NCBI GenBank assembly: GCA_017468435.1
Contig: JAFUIP010000020.1
Coordinates: 1-64,000 of the forward strand
DNA from: Bacteroidales bacterium
Lineage (GTDB): Bacteria > Bacteroidota > Bacteroidia > Bacteroidales > UBA1402
Reading direction: 5' to 3'
DNA length: 64,000 nucleotides
Below the pieces are notes generated by a model that did not search any database, was not told the DNA's origin, and saw nothing but the letters and a program-made list of their open reading frames with translations. Shown here piece after piece: positions 48,087 to 56,055 of this stretch. The stretch's first letter is position 1, and every line of letters starts with the position of its first letter. The position numbers and the translations under genes were made by a program.

Positions 48087-49225
48087 GACAAGACAAGATC
48101 AAGTCTCGGCTCATTCATTGCGTGCAGGAAAACAAGATTCCTCATGCGCTGCTGTTGGCCGGCCCGGAAGGTGTCGGAAAACTGGGGCTTGCCATTGCCT
48201 TTGCCCGCTATCTTTGCTGCACCGACCGCGGCGAACATGATGCTTGCGGAAAATGTCCTTCATGCCAGAAATTCAACAAGTTGGCTCATCCCGATTTGCA
48301 TTTTACCTTTCCCATTTACAAGGCTTCGCCCGACAGCGTCTGCGACCATTTCATGAAGACTTGGAGAACGCAGATCCAATCGGATGTCTATTTTAATTTC
48401 CATCAGTGGATGGACGTCATAGGGGCCGGCAATACACAGGGTCAGATTTATGAAAAGGAAAGCGGGGAAATCTTGCGAAAATTATCGCTGAAATCCTACG
48501 AAAGCGACTATAAGGTGATGATTATCTGGCTTCCCGAGAAGATGAATCAGAATTGTTCCAACAAGTTGCTGAAAATTATCGAAGAGCCGCCGCAAAACAC
48601 CATTTTCATCTTGGTTTGCGAAAACACCGATCAACTTATCGGCACCATTTATTCGCGTAGCCAATTGATGCAGGTCAAGCGGATTGCCCTACCCGATTTG
48701 CAGGATGCCACCAGAAAACATTATCCGCAATTGTCGGAGAATCAGGCACTCTCCTTTGCCCGTTTGTCGGAAGGTTCTTGGATCAAATTGCGCAACCTCA
48801 TCAGCAGCAGCCAGGAAAGCCAATTCATGCTCGATCAATTTGTGCGCTGCATGAGAGGCGCTTACACCATTGCCAACTTTTCGCCGGCCAAGAAAGTGGA
48901 AAAACAAAACAGCCTTATCGACCTGAAACTCTGGTCGGAAGAGATGGCAAAAATAGGTCGCGAAAAGCAGAAGCAGTTCTGCACTTACGCACAAAACCTG
49001 ATCAGGGAGAATTACATCATGAACTTGCGTGAGCCTCAACTCAATTATTTAGAGCCTTCGCAGGAAGTTTTTTCATCGAAGTTTTTCCCCTTCATCAACG
49101 ACAAGAATATTGAATCTTTCATGGCCGAATTTGAATTGGCCGAAAAACATATAGAACAGAACGTCAATGCGCGCATGGTTTTCTTCGACTTGGCGCTGAA
49201 AGCGATTCTATTGTTCAAAAAATAA
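48065..49225 (+). CDS. holB: DNA polymerase III delta-prime subunit-like protein
   Basis: 386 residues. MYFKDIIGQDKIKSRLIHCVQENKIPHALLLAGPEGVGKLGLAIAFARYLCC is the clamp-loader start; the P loop ends GVGKL rather than GK[ST], as often in the non-ATPase delta-prime. A zinc module follows (CGKCPSCQKF), then KLLKIIEEPPQNTIFILVCEN with the SRC-like motif replaced by SRSQLM. It is part of the clamp loader. It overlaps the M23 gene and is 7 bp before ricT. Confidence 0.9.
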   Translation: MYFKDIIGQDKIKSRLIHCVQENKIPHALLLAGPEGVGKLGLAIAFARYLCCTDRGEHDACGKCPSCQKFNKLAHPDLHFTFPIYKASPDSVCDHFMKTWRTQIQSDVYFNFHQWMDVIGAGNTQGQIYEKESGEILRKLSLKSYESDYKVMIIWLPEKMNQNCSNKLLKIIEEPPQNTIFILVCENTDQLIGTIYSRSQLMQVKRIALPDLQDATRKHYPQLSENQALSFARLSEGSWIKLRNLISSSQESQFMLDQFVRCMRGAYTIANFSPAKKVEKQNSLIDLKLWSEEMAKIGREKQKQFCTYAQNLIRENYIMNLREPQLNYLEPSQEVFSSKFFPFINDKNIESFMAEFELAEKHIEQNVNARMVFFDLALKAILLFKK

Positions 49226-49232
49226 GACGATT

Positions 49233-50531
49233 ATGGAATACAGACTTACCAATACCGGCTTTCTGATGAACATAAAAGGAAGCAACGGAGTAACCATTAA
49301 GAAGCTGAATACCTTCGACTGGCTTTGCGACCTACCCCAGGCGCAGGCGGCCACTGACTTTGTGGAAGTTCAGTTCAAAAATACTCGAAAAGGATATTAC
49401 CTGAACAGCAACAAGATTGCCCTGCGCAAAGGCGATTGGGTAGCCGTGGAATCTTCGCCTGGCCACGATATCGGACAGGTGTCGCTGACGGGACAGTTGG
49501 TGCTGAAGCAGATGAAGAAGACGCGTTATCGTTTCGACCAGGAAGCCAAGCGTATCTACCGCAAAGCGCGTCCGGCCGATATGGAAAAATACGAAGAATC
49601 CAAGGCCAAGGAACACGACACCATGCTCCGTTCTCGAAAGATTGCCGAAGACCTGCATCTCGACATGAAAATCGGCGACGTGGAATACCAAGGCGACGGC
49701 AACAAGGCCATCTTCTACTACATTGCCGACGGCCGCGTCGATTTCCGCGAACTCATTAAAGTCTTGGCCGATGTTTTCCGTATCCGCATCGAAATGAAGC
49801 AGATCGGTGCCCGCCAGGAAGCCGGTCGTATAGGCGGTATCGGACCTTGTGGCCGCGAAATGTGCTGCTCGGCCTGGATGAGCAACTTTGTTTCGGTATC
49901 GACCAACGCGGCCCGTTGCCAAGACCTGAGCCTGAATCCGCAGAAGCTGGCCGGCCAATGTGCCAAGCTGAAGTGTTGCATGAATTACGAAATCGATACC
50001 TACGTGGAAGCTTCGCGCGCCTTCCCCAACAAGGACGTGACGCTCGAAACCAAGGATGCCACTTATTATCAGGTAAAATGCGACTTGCTGAAAAAGGAAA
50101 TCACCTACTCTACATCCAAAGATACTTTCAGCAACGTGCAAACCATCACTACCGACCGCGCTTGGCAAATCATCAAACTGAATCGCCGTGGCGTAAAGGT
50201 GGAAAGCCTCTCTGAAAACAGCATCCTCAGCGAACAGAGCGCATTTGGCGACATTTTAGGTCAGGATGTCACTCGTTTCGACAAACCGCAACGCAACAAA
50301 GAGCGTCGCCACAAGGACCGCTCGAAGGGCAACAAGAACGCGCATCAGGGTGGCAAGGAGCAAAAGGCCCGCAGCGAGCGAAGCGAACGTGCTCATGGCG
50401 AACGCAACGAGCAAAACCGTAACGAACAAGCGCGAAGCGAACGCAACGAGCAAAACCGCAACGAACACAGAAAGCATCGCGATAGAAATCACAAGCCCAG
50501 AGGCGAAAGAAGCGAACGTGGCGAAGCATGA
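49233..50531 (+). CDS. ricT: RicT/PSP1-domain protein
   Basis: 432 residues. The PSP1 domain spans about 60-290, with the cysteine pattern GGIGPCGREMCCSAW and CAKLKCCMNYEIDTY typical of RicT (YaaT), which in Bacillus binds an Fe-S cluster in a complex that affects RNA processing. The C-terminal 90 residues are a low-complexity Arg/Glu/Asn/Lys-rich tail with two copies of a 13-residue unit. The holB-ricT-gldH order fits other Bacteroidetes. Its stop overlaps gldH (ATGA). Confidence 0.9.
   Translation: MEYRLTNTGFLMNIKGSNGVTIKKLNTFDWLCDLPQAQAATDFVEVQFKNTRKGYYLNSNKIALRKGDWVAVESSPGHDIGQVSLTGQLVLKQMKKTRYRFDQEAKRIYRKARPADMEKYEESKAKEHDTMLRSRKIAEDLHLDMKIGDVEYQGDGNKAIFYYIADGRVDFRELIKVLADVFRIRIEMKQIGARQEAGRIGGIGPCGREMCCSAWMSNFVSVSTNAARCQDLSLNPQKLAGQCAKLKCCMNYEIDTYVEASRAFPNKDVTLETKDATYYQVKCDLLKKEITYSTSKDTFSNVQTITTDRAWQIIKLNRRGVKVESLSENSILSEQSAFGDILGQDVTRFDKPQRNKERRHKDRSKGNKNAHQGGKEQKARSERSERAHGERNEQNRNEQARSERNEQNRNEHRKHRDRNHKPRGERSERGEA
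50398..50467 (+). repeat. Two-copy direct repeat in the ricT tail
   Basis: Two 31-bp copies at 50398-50428 and 50437-50467, spaced 39 bp apart and differing at one base. They encode ERNEQNRNE twice. In-frame length change would lengthen or shorten the charged tail. Confidence 0.85.
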
Positions 50532-50965
50532 AAAGGATTCTGTCCATCGTATTGTTAGCTTGCCTTTGCAGTGCCTGCTGCCATCGGGAAAGCATTTATC
50601 ATCAGTATCTTTACTTTCAGGATTATTCTTGGAAGCAAAGCGATACACTTATTTTTTGCGTAGATGCCGAGCCGCATTTAGCCGAGAAATGCCAAGAGAG
50701 TCAAGCCCTTTACCAAATAGCAATAGACGAACATTCCTTGAAAGCTTACCCGTATCAGCACTTATGGGTGGCCATCCGCAGCACGAGCGACAGCCTCAGC
50801 CACATCGACACCCTCGATTTGTTGCAAAAAGAAAACTTATCCATCGATTGTCCCTTCAGACTTTCGGCGGATAAGTTCCCCTTTTCTGTCGATTTTTATC
50901 ACCTGATGCAAGACGAGGCATTACCCAATTTGCATCGTATCGGATTAGAAATCAAGCTTCTTTGA
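50528..50965 (+). CDS. gldH: Gliding-motility-type lipoprotein GldH
   Basis: 145 residues with a lipoprotein signal (MKRILSIVLLACLCSACC). YHQYLYFQDYSWKQSDTLIFCVD and the end LHRIGLEIKLL resemble GldH of Bacteroidales. GldH is tied to gliding motility in flavobacteria; in non-gliding Bacteroidales its role is unclear, perhaps in the cell envelope. Coupled to ricT by ATGA; the stop touches that of the convergent esterase gene with no gap. Confidence 0.8.
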   Translation: MKRILSIVLLACLCSACCHRESIYHQYLYFQDYSWKQSDTLIFCVDAEPHLAEKCQESQALYQIAIDEHSLKAYPYQHLWVAIRSTSDSLSHIDTLDLLQKENLSIDCPFRLSADKFPFSVDFYHLMQDEALPNLHRIGLEIKLL

Positions 50966-52627
50966 TTACCATTCTGTAGGCACCGTCCAATTATCGGAAC
51001 CACGCAACACATTTTCCATGCTGAAGGCAGCCGCCTTCTTTGCGTTCAACTTTTTCGACCATTTCACACGCTTGGACATATCGGCACCCGGGCCGCTACA
51101 GGCATATTCCGAATAGAAACAAGTCTTGTCCAAATGGTCTTTTCCCCAATCGTTCCAACCCTCGGGCACGATGGCAGCGGGCAATTCACAATACATGAAA
51201 ACAGTCTGGGCATAAGGTCTCCAAGGACGACCCAAGAAGAGTTTATCCACGCCATCGGCCACCGTGATGCGACAATGATCGAAGACATAACCGAAAGGCT
51301 TTCCTTGAGGCGTTGAGGCTGCTGTAATGTAAGAGCCATTGCGCTTGGCATGAATTTCGCAGTTTTTGAAATAAGCCGTAGATGAACCGAAAATAAAATC
51401 TACCGTACCTTCTATATAGCAATCTTCGTAATATTGACGACTGTTCTTACCATAATTATACATGGTATCCTGATTGCCCAAGAAACGACATTTACGGAAA
51501 GCAGCTCTGTCGCCTGCCACAAAGATGGCCACGGCTTGACCCACAGGGCCGGCAGAGTTTTCGAAGGTAATGTTTTCTGCATGGAAATCATGACCATACA
51601 CGTAGAAGCTCGATGAACCGGATGTACCTTTATTTTCGCCGAAAACATTCTTTTTCTGAGCATAATCGTCGAAGGTCAAGATGGTCTTTTCCACATCTTC
51701 GCCAATGAAGGTAACGTTGATTTTGCTTTCGGGCAGGATGAGTTTTTCCTTGTAAACTCCGTTGCGGATATACACGCGGGTACGAACATTCTTGCGGAAA
51801 TCGGGAATGGCGTCTATGGCTTCCTGCACCGTGAAGAAATCGCCGGAACCGTCTTTGGCCACCACATAATCGTAACGACGGATGAAAGGAGTCAATTCTG
51901 GAATCTTCTGTTCCACTTCGTCAAGAATAAGGTTAGCCATCAGCTTGGCACCCAAAGCGCGCAAGTGTGTATCGTCTTCACGTCCGTTGGGCAAGGCCAA
52001 ATTGGTATCTTTTTCCACCCACATATAAAGTTTCTTGGAATCTTCGGGTCCCATGGATTCCACCAATTGCTTGCTCGAAATATTATGATCGATAAGCACC
52101 ACATTCATTTCGGCAGCCACATCGCGAACCGCTTGCAGATAATCTCCGTGAGTCTCGATAAGTTTTCCGTTTTCGTCGAATTTACGACGCACCATAGAAG
52201 TGAGCAACACGGGGATACCGCCCTTTTCGCGGGTCTCGGTAACATAACGGCGCAAATTCTCGTTGTAGGTCGTGCCGGGATCGGTATGACGGTCTTCCTT
52301 GGGTTTCTGGTCGTTATGACCGAACTGAATGAAAACATAATCGCCTTTTTGAATCTTGTCGTAAACGGGCTGCCAATGACCTTCGTCGCGGAAACTCTTG
52401 CTGCTGCGTCCGTTCAAAGCATGATTGTCAACCACCACGTAACGACTGTCCAGGTAAGAAGGCAAGGCTTGTCCCCAACCTCTTTCCAAGGCTCCTTTCT
52501 CCAAAGTCTTATTGGCACAGGTGGAATCGCCGATGGTAAAAATGGTAATTTTTTTGTTTTCTTGAGGCGTGAATGCCAGACAGCAAGTAGCAATCAAAGC
52601 AAGCGCCATACACTTCAATGTTCTCAT
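50966..52627 (-). CDS. CE12-CE8 fusion: acetylesterase plus pectin methylesterase
   Basis: 553 residues with a signal peptide (MRTLKCMALALIATCCLAFTPQE). Residues 25-260 are an SGNH esterase like rhamnogalacturonan acetylesterase: TIFTIGDSTCANK (Ser), DYVFIQFGHNDQKP (Asn block), and REDDTHLRALGAKLMANL (Asp-His pair). Residues 265-553 are a pectin methylesterase beta-helix: DFFTVQEAIDAIP, GQAVAIFVAGDRAAFRKCRFLGNQDTMY (Asp), YIEGTVDFIFGSSTAYF (Asp), and LGRPWRPYAQTVF (Arg). Removing acetyl and methyl groups would prepare pectin for lyases such as the one at 11.7-14.4 kb. Confidence 0.9.
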   Translation of the reverse strand: MRTLKCMALALIATCCLAFTPQENKKITIFTIGDSTCANKTLEKGALERGWGQALPSYLDSRYVVVDNHALNGRSSKSFRDEGHWQPVYDKIQKGDYVFIQFGHNDQKPKEDRHTDPGTTYNENLRRYVTETREKGGIPVLLTSMVRRKFDENGKLIETHGDYLQAVRDVAAEMNVVLIDHNISSKQLVESMGPEDSKKLYMWVEKDTNLALPNGREDDTHLRALGAKLMANLILDEVEQKIPELTPFIRRYDYVVAKDGSGDFFTVQEAIDAIPDFRKNVRTRVYIRNGVYKEKLILPESKINVTFIGEDVEKTILTFDDYAQKKNVFGENKGTSGSSSFYVYGHDFHAENITFENSAGPVGQAVAIFVAGDRAAFRKCRFLGNQDTMYNYGKNSRQYYEDCYIEGTVDFIFGSSTAYFKNCEIHAKRNGSYITAASTPQGKPFGYVFDHCRITVADGVDKLFLGRPWRPYAQTVFMYCELPAAIVPEGWNDWGKDHLDKTCFYSEYACSGPGADMSKRVKWSKKLNAKKAAAFSMENVLRGSDNWTVPTEW

Positions 52628-52637
52628 ATCTATGGTT

Positions 52638-54539
52638 TTATTTGTTCAAAAATGGCAAATTACCGGTAAAATACAAAGCTGCGGCAAAACCGATCAAAAG
52701 GAAGAGGATGGCAAAAATCCAAATCCAAGCCACGCCTTTCTTTTTCTTTTTGGCATAAGGATCTTGAGCCGCCATAATCATCACATTCGGATACTTTGCC
52801 AAGCTGGTGAGCGTTGCGCCGAAAGCCATGTTCACCAAAATTCTGGCATTGATGGCCCAGCCATTGGCATTGAGCACGGGACCCAAATCGCGTTTTTTCA
52901 ACTTGCTCCAGGCAATAAACATGGAAGGTCCGGAAATGAGCAAGAAAATGGCGATGATACCCAGAGGCATCAACCAACCCAAAGACAACAAACCTTGTGC
53001 AAACTGTGTTAGGAAACCACCTATGTAGCCGATAGCCATACCAATGGCAGCAAAAATACCACAGAATTTAGCAATATCGAAAGCTTGAGCCGTATTGGCA
53101 GCAGGCGCTTTGGCATCGGCAGGTTTACCGGCGTTGGCCACCACTTTATCGGTGCCGGCCGTAAGGTCCTTGGTGATTTTAGATTCCTTGTCGGAAGCGG
53201 CCTTGTTGATTTTTTCGCTTATCCAGCGGCCCAATTTCTTATATGGCGACCAGAAAGCCTGAGCGATACTGATGGGATTGTCAATGATCTTGGTGATGAC
53301 GGCATCCCAGTCCAAACCATTGCGATCGTAAAAAACAGCGTTCTTGCCCACGCGCAAACCATCCACGTCGCCATCGGTGAGGACGGCCACAATGTTGCGG
53401 GTCTGATTTTTCACCTTACTGGTGCAGGCGCAATACACCAAATACATACCGCTCAATCCGGCCATGTCGCCATGCTTGCTCATATCGGTCACTTCAATAC
53501 AGAGTTCGCAGCAACGCTGATCGATAAGCAATTTACCGGCCATGAAAACAGCCTGTTTAGCAACATCCTTGGTATAGAAATCGGACATGTTCACAAAGTT
53601 GCAGAGCAAACGATGGAAATCGCGATAGAGATGCAGGAAATTATCCCAAACATCGATGGCAGCCTTCTTTTCGGCCAATGTTTTGTCTTGAATGGCAGCC
53701 ACTTCCTTGGCTTGTGCTTCGACGGCAGCGGTATAAGCCGACAATTTTGCCACTACGGCCAGCCATTGTTCCTGAGTAATGGCTTCAGCTTCGGGATAAT
53801 CCACGGCCAACGCATTGGCTCTGATCACTTCGAAACTAGCGGCCAGAGCCGGATTGATCACCTTGGTGAGCGGCAGAAGCAAATCCTTGTTGGGTTGAGC
53901 CAAGGGACACTGGGCAATCTCGGCCACGCAGGCTGACATATCTTTATCGGTGATGGCCGTGATTTTTGCCAAAGAAGTATCTACTGCGGCGGCACAATTC
54001 TCGTTGAATGCAATGAGCTGACAACGCATGAAGAAATCGGCCACTTTGGCCTTCAAAGCATCTACAGCTGCAATGACAGCAGCGGTATGATCACCATAGG
54101 GAGCCACGGGCGCTTGAGGCACTTCTTGAGCAGCCACTCCGGCAGCCACTCCGGCGTTCAGAGCAGCCACATCGGCCAAACTGAACTCTGTCTTTTCCAA
54201 CAAATTGGCAGCAGCCACCAAAGCCTGAGATTCGGGCGCATCACTCAAAGCCGACAAAGAAAGATGGTCTTCCCTCTTGAGCAAATCGTCGGCATTTTTC
54301 AACACCTTGCACAAATACTGCGAAGTCTCGACAATCTCGTTCATACGGATTTTGCCGTCGTTATCCTTATCGACCAAAGCCAATGTCTTGGCATCGAATT
54401 CCAAAGCCTTGATAGGCATACTCAGCACCGTCCACAGTTTTCCATCCAACTCGGCCAGATGCTTGATATCTTCACCGCTGGCGATAGACACGCGCGCCAC
54501 ACCGCCAATAGAAGCAAATTTCCAATTATATTTCTCCAT
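52638..54539 (-). CDS. EF-hand membrane protein of unknown function
   Basis: 633 residues, no signal peptide. A canonical EF-hand loop lies at 57-68 (DKDNDGKIRMNE: Asp 57/59/61, Gly62, Ile64, Glu68). A long, mostly helical, Ala-rich part follows (about 75-330), then a mixed domain with several cysteines (QRCCELCIEV, MYLVYCACTSKV). Three membrane segments lie near the C-terminus (FCGIFAAIGMAIGYIGGFLTQF, SLGWLMPLGIIAIFLLISGPSMFIA, WIWIFAILFLLIGFAAALYF) with a lysine-rich stretch between the last two. I do not recognise the family. Its own promoter lies in the 3' end of rodA; the CE12-CE8 gene follows at 10 bp. Confidence 0.75.
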   Translation of the reverse strand: MEKYNWKFASIGGVARVSIASGEDIKHLAELDGKLWTVLSMPIKALEFDAKTLALVDKDNDGKIRMNEIVETSQYLCKVLKNADDLLKREDHLSLSALSDAPESQALVAAANLLEKTEFSLADVAALNAGVAAGVAAQEVPQAPVAPYGDHTAAVIAAVDALKAKVADFFMRCQLIAFNENCAAAVDTSLAKITAITDKDMSACVAEIAQCPLAQPNKDLLLPLTKVINPALAASFEVIRANALAVDYPEAEAITQEQWLAVVAKLSAYTAAVEAQAKEVAAIQDKTLAEKKAAIDVWDNFLHLYRDFHRLLCNFVNMSDFYTKDVAKQAVFMAGKLLIDQRCCELCIEVTDMSKHGDMAGLSGMYLVYCACTSKVKNQTRNIVAVLTDGDVDGLRVGKNAVFYDRNGLDWDAVITKIIDNPISIAQAFWSPYKKLGRWISEKINKAASDKESKITKDLTAGTDKVVANAGKPADAKAPAANTAQAFDIAKFCGIFAAIGMAIGYIGGFLTQFAQGLLSLGWLMPLGIIAIFLLISGPSMFIAWSKLKKRDLGPVLNANGWAINARILVNMAFGATLTSLAKYPNVMIMAAQDPYAKKKKKGVAWIWIFAILFLLIGFAAALYFTGNLPFLNK

Positions 54540-54576
54540 ACAATCTTATATATTAATTAGTTTTCAAATAATTTCA

Positions 54577-54606
54577 CAAATGTAATAATTATACACTGAT
54601 TCTCAA
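54577..54606 (-). promoter_or_regulatory. Promoter of the EF-hand membrane gene
   Basis: Minus strand: TTG at 54606-54604, 19-nt spacer, TACATTTG at 54584-54577. The -33 element lies inside the last codons of rodA (stop at 54589). Confidence 0.75.
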
Positions 54607-56055
54607 GCGGTCGGCATCCAATCTCAAGAAAATAAACAACAAGATGGTAAAACCGAGCAAAGAAGAACCACCGTAACTAAAGAACGGCAAAGGAATACCG
54701 ATAACCGGCATAATGCCCAGAACCATGCCCAAATTGATGAGCACATGGAAAAAGAAAATACTCACCACGCAATAGCCATATACGCGCGAGAAACGATGCC
54801 GTTGACGCTCGGCCAGCAAGATGAGACGTATCATGAAATACACGTAGAGCACAATGAGAAGCGTGGAGCCAAGAAAGCCGAATTCCTCGCCTATGGTACA
54901 GAAAATGAAGTCTGTATCTTGCTCGGGAACATATTTCAATTTGGTTTGCGTGCCTTCCAGATAACCCTTGCCCAAAAATCCGCCGGAGCCAATGGAAATC
55001 TTCGCCTGATTGACATTATAACCCGCATTGTTAGGATCGTCTATCATTCCCAGAAAGACCTTGGTACGCATTTGCTGATGCGGCTGCAAGACTTTTTCGA
55101 AAAGGAAGTCGGTGGCGTAGAGAAAGGCGATGGCCATGACAATGGAAGCCACAAGGGCAAAAACGTTCTTCAGATTCTTTTTCAACGAAGCCCAGGTAAT
55201 ATAAATCAAGGAAAGCGCCAGGCTGCCCAACAAGACGTAAGCCAAATCGAACTGCCAGAAAAAGGCATTGCAAAGACAAGCCAAGAACAAGGGAATAAGC
55301 ATTAGCGCCAACAGCACGCGTCGCATCATGGTTTCTCGTCGGTTGGCCAAAGAGAACCACGACAACAACAAGACCTGTATAAAAAGCAAGGCCAAGAAGG
55401 TTCCGAGACTCGTAGCTTCCCAGAATACATTTTCACTGAAACGGATGGAGACAATAAAAATGAGAATGGCCGAGAAAGCAGCGCCAAGTATCCAAGGGGT
55501 CAGACCTTCGCGGAAAAGCACCAAAAAGAGAGCAAAATAAACCAAGGCAGATCCCATTTCTTTTTGCATGATGATGAGCATCACCGGCACAAGGATAATG
55601 AAAAATGCCAAATAATCGCGACGGGAATGCTTCAGATCGAAGCCGTTTTTGGAAATATACCTGGCCAAGGCCAATGAGGTGGCAAACTTGGCAAACTCGG
55701 CCGGCTGCAAAGAGAATGGGCCTATAAACAACCAAGAACGGGAGCCCTTGACATCTTCCGCCACCACTATGGTAAACATCAATAGCAAGAGTATCAATAC
55801 ATAAGCCACATTCGCCACATCCTGATACCAACGGGAATCGAGCAAGAGAAGCACCACGGCCATCACCATGGAAATGCAAATCCACAGAAATTGCTTGCCT
55901 GACACAAGGTCCATATTGAAAATGCTCAGGCTTTCTTCGTAGTTGTAACTGGCACTATAAATGGTCATCCAGCCCCAGAACACCAGGACCAGATACAGAA
56001 GAATCATCTGATAATCGAGAGACTTCCAAAATAAATTATTTCTGTTCGGGCTCAA
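54589..56055 (-). CDS. rodA: RodA, SEDS peptidoglycan glycosyltransferase
   Basis: 488 residues. The start is TTG at 56055: SPNRNNLFWKSLDYQM before the first membrane segment matches the usual RodA N-terminus, while the next ATG at 56007 would cut into it. About 10 membrane segments; SEDS motifs KGSRSWLFIGPFSLQPAEFAKFA, KISIGSGGFLGKGYLEGTQTKLKYVPEQDTDFIF and GIMPVIGIPLPFFSYGGSSLLG. It polymerises glycan strands with PBP2. The region between about residue 200 and 330 is longer than in E. coli RodA. It overlaps mrdA by 20 bp. Confidence 0.94.
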   Translation of the reverse strand: MSPNRNNLFWKSLDYQMILLYLVLVFWGWMTIYSASYNYEESLSIFNMDLVSGKQFLWICISMVMAVVLLLLDSRWYQDVANVAYVLILLLLMFTIVVAEDVKGSRSWLFIGPFSLQPAEFAKFATSLALARYISKNGFDLKHSRRDYLAFFIILVPVMLIIMQKEMGSALVYFALFLVLFREGLTPWILGAAFSAILIFIVSIRFSENVFWEATSLGTFLALLFIQVLLLSWFSLANRRETMMRRVLLALMLIPLFLACLCNAFFWQFDLAYVLLGSLALSLIYITWASLKKNLKNVFALVASIVMAIAFLYATDFLFEKVLQPHQQMRTKVFLGMIDDPNNAGYNVNQAKISIGSGGFLGKGYLEGTQTKLKYVPEQDTDFIFCTIGEEFGFLGSTLLIVLYVYFMIRLILLAERQRHRFSRVYGYCVVSIFFFHVLINLGMVLGIMPVIGIPLPFFSYGGSSLLGFTILLFIFLRLDADRLRISV

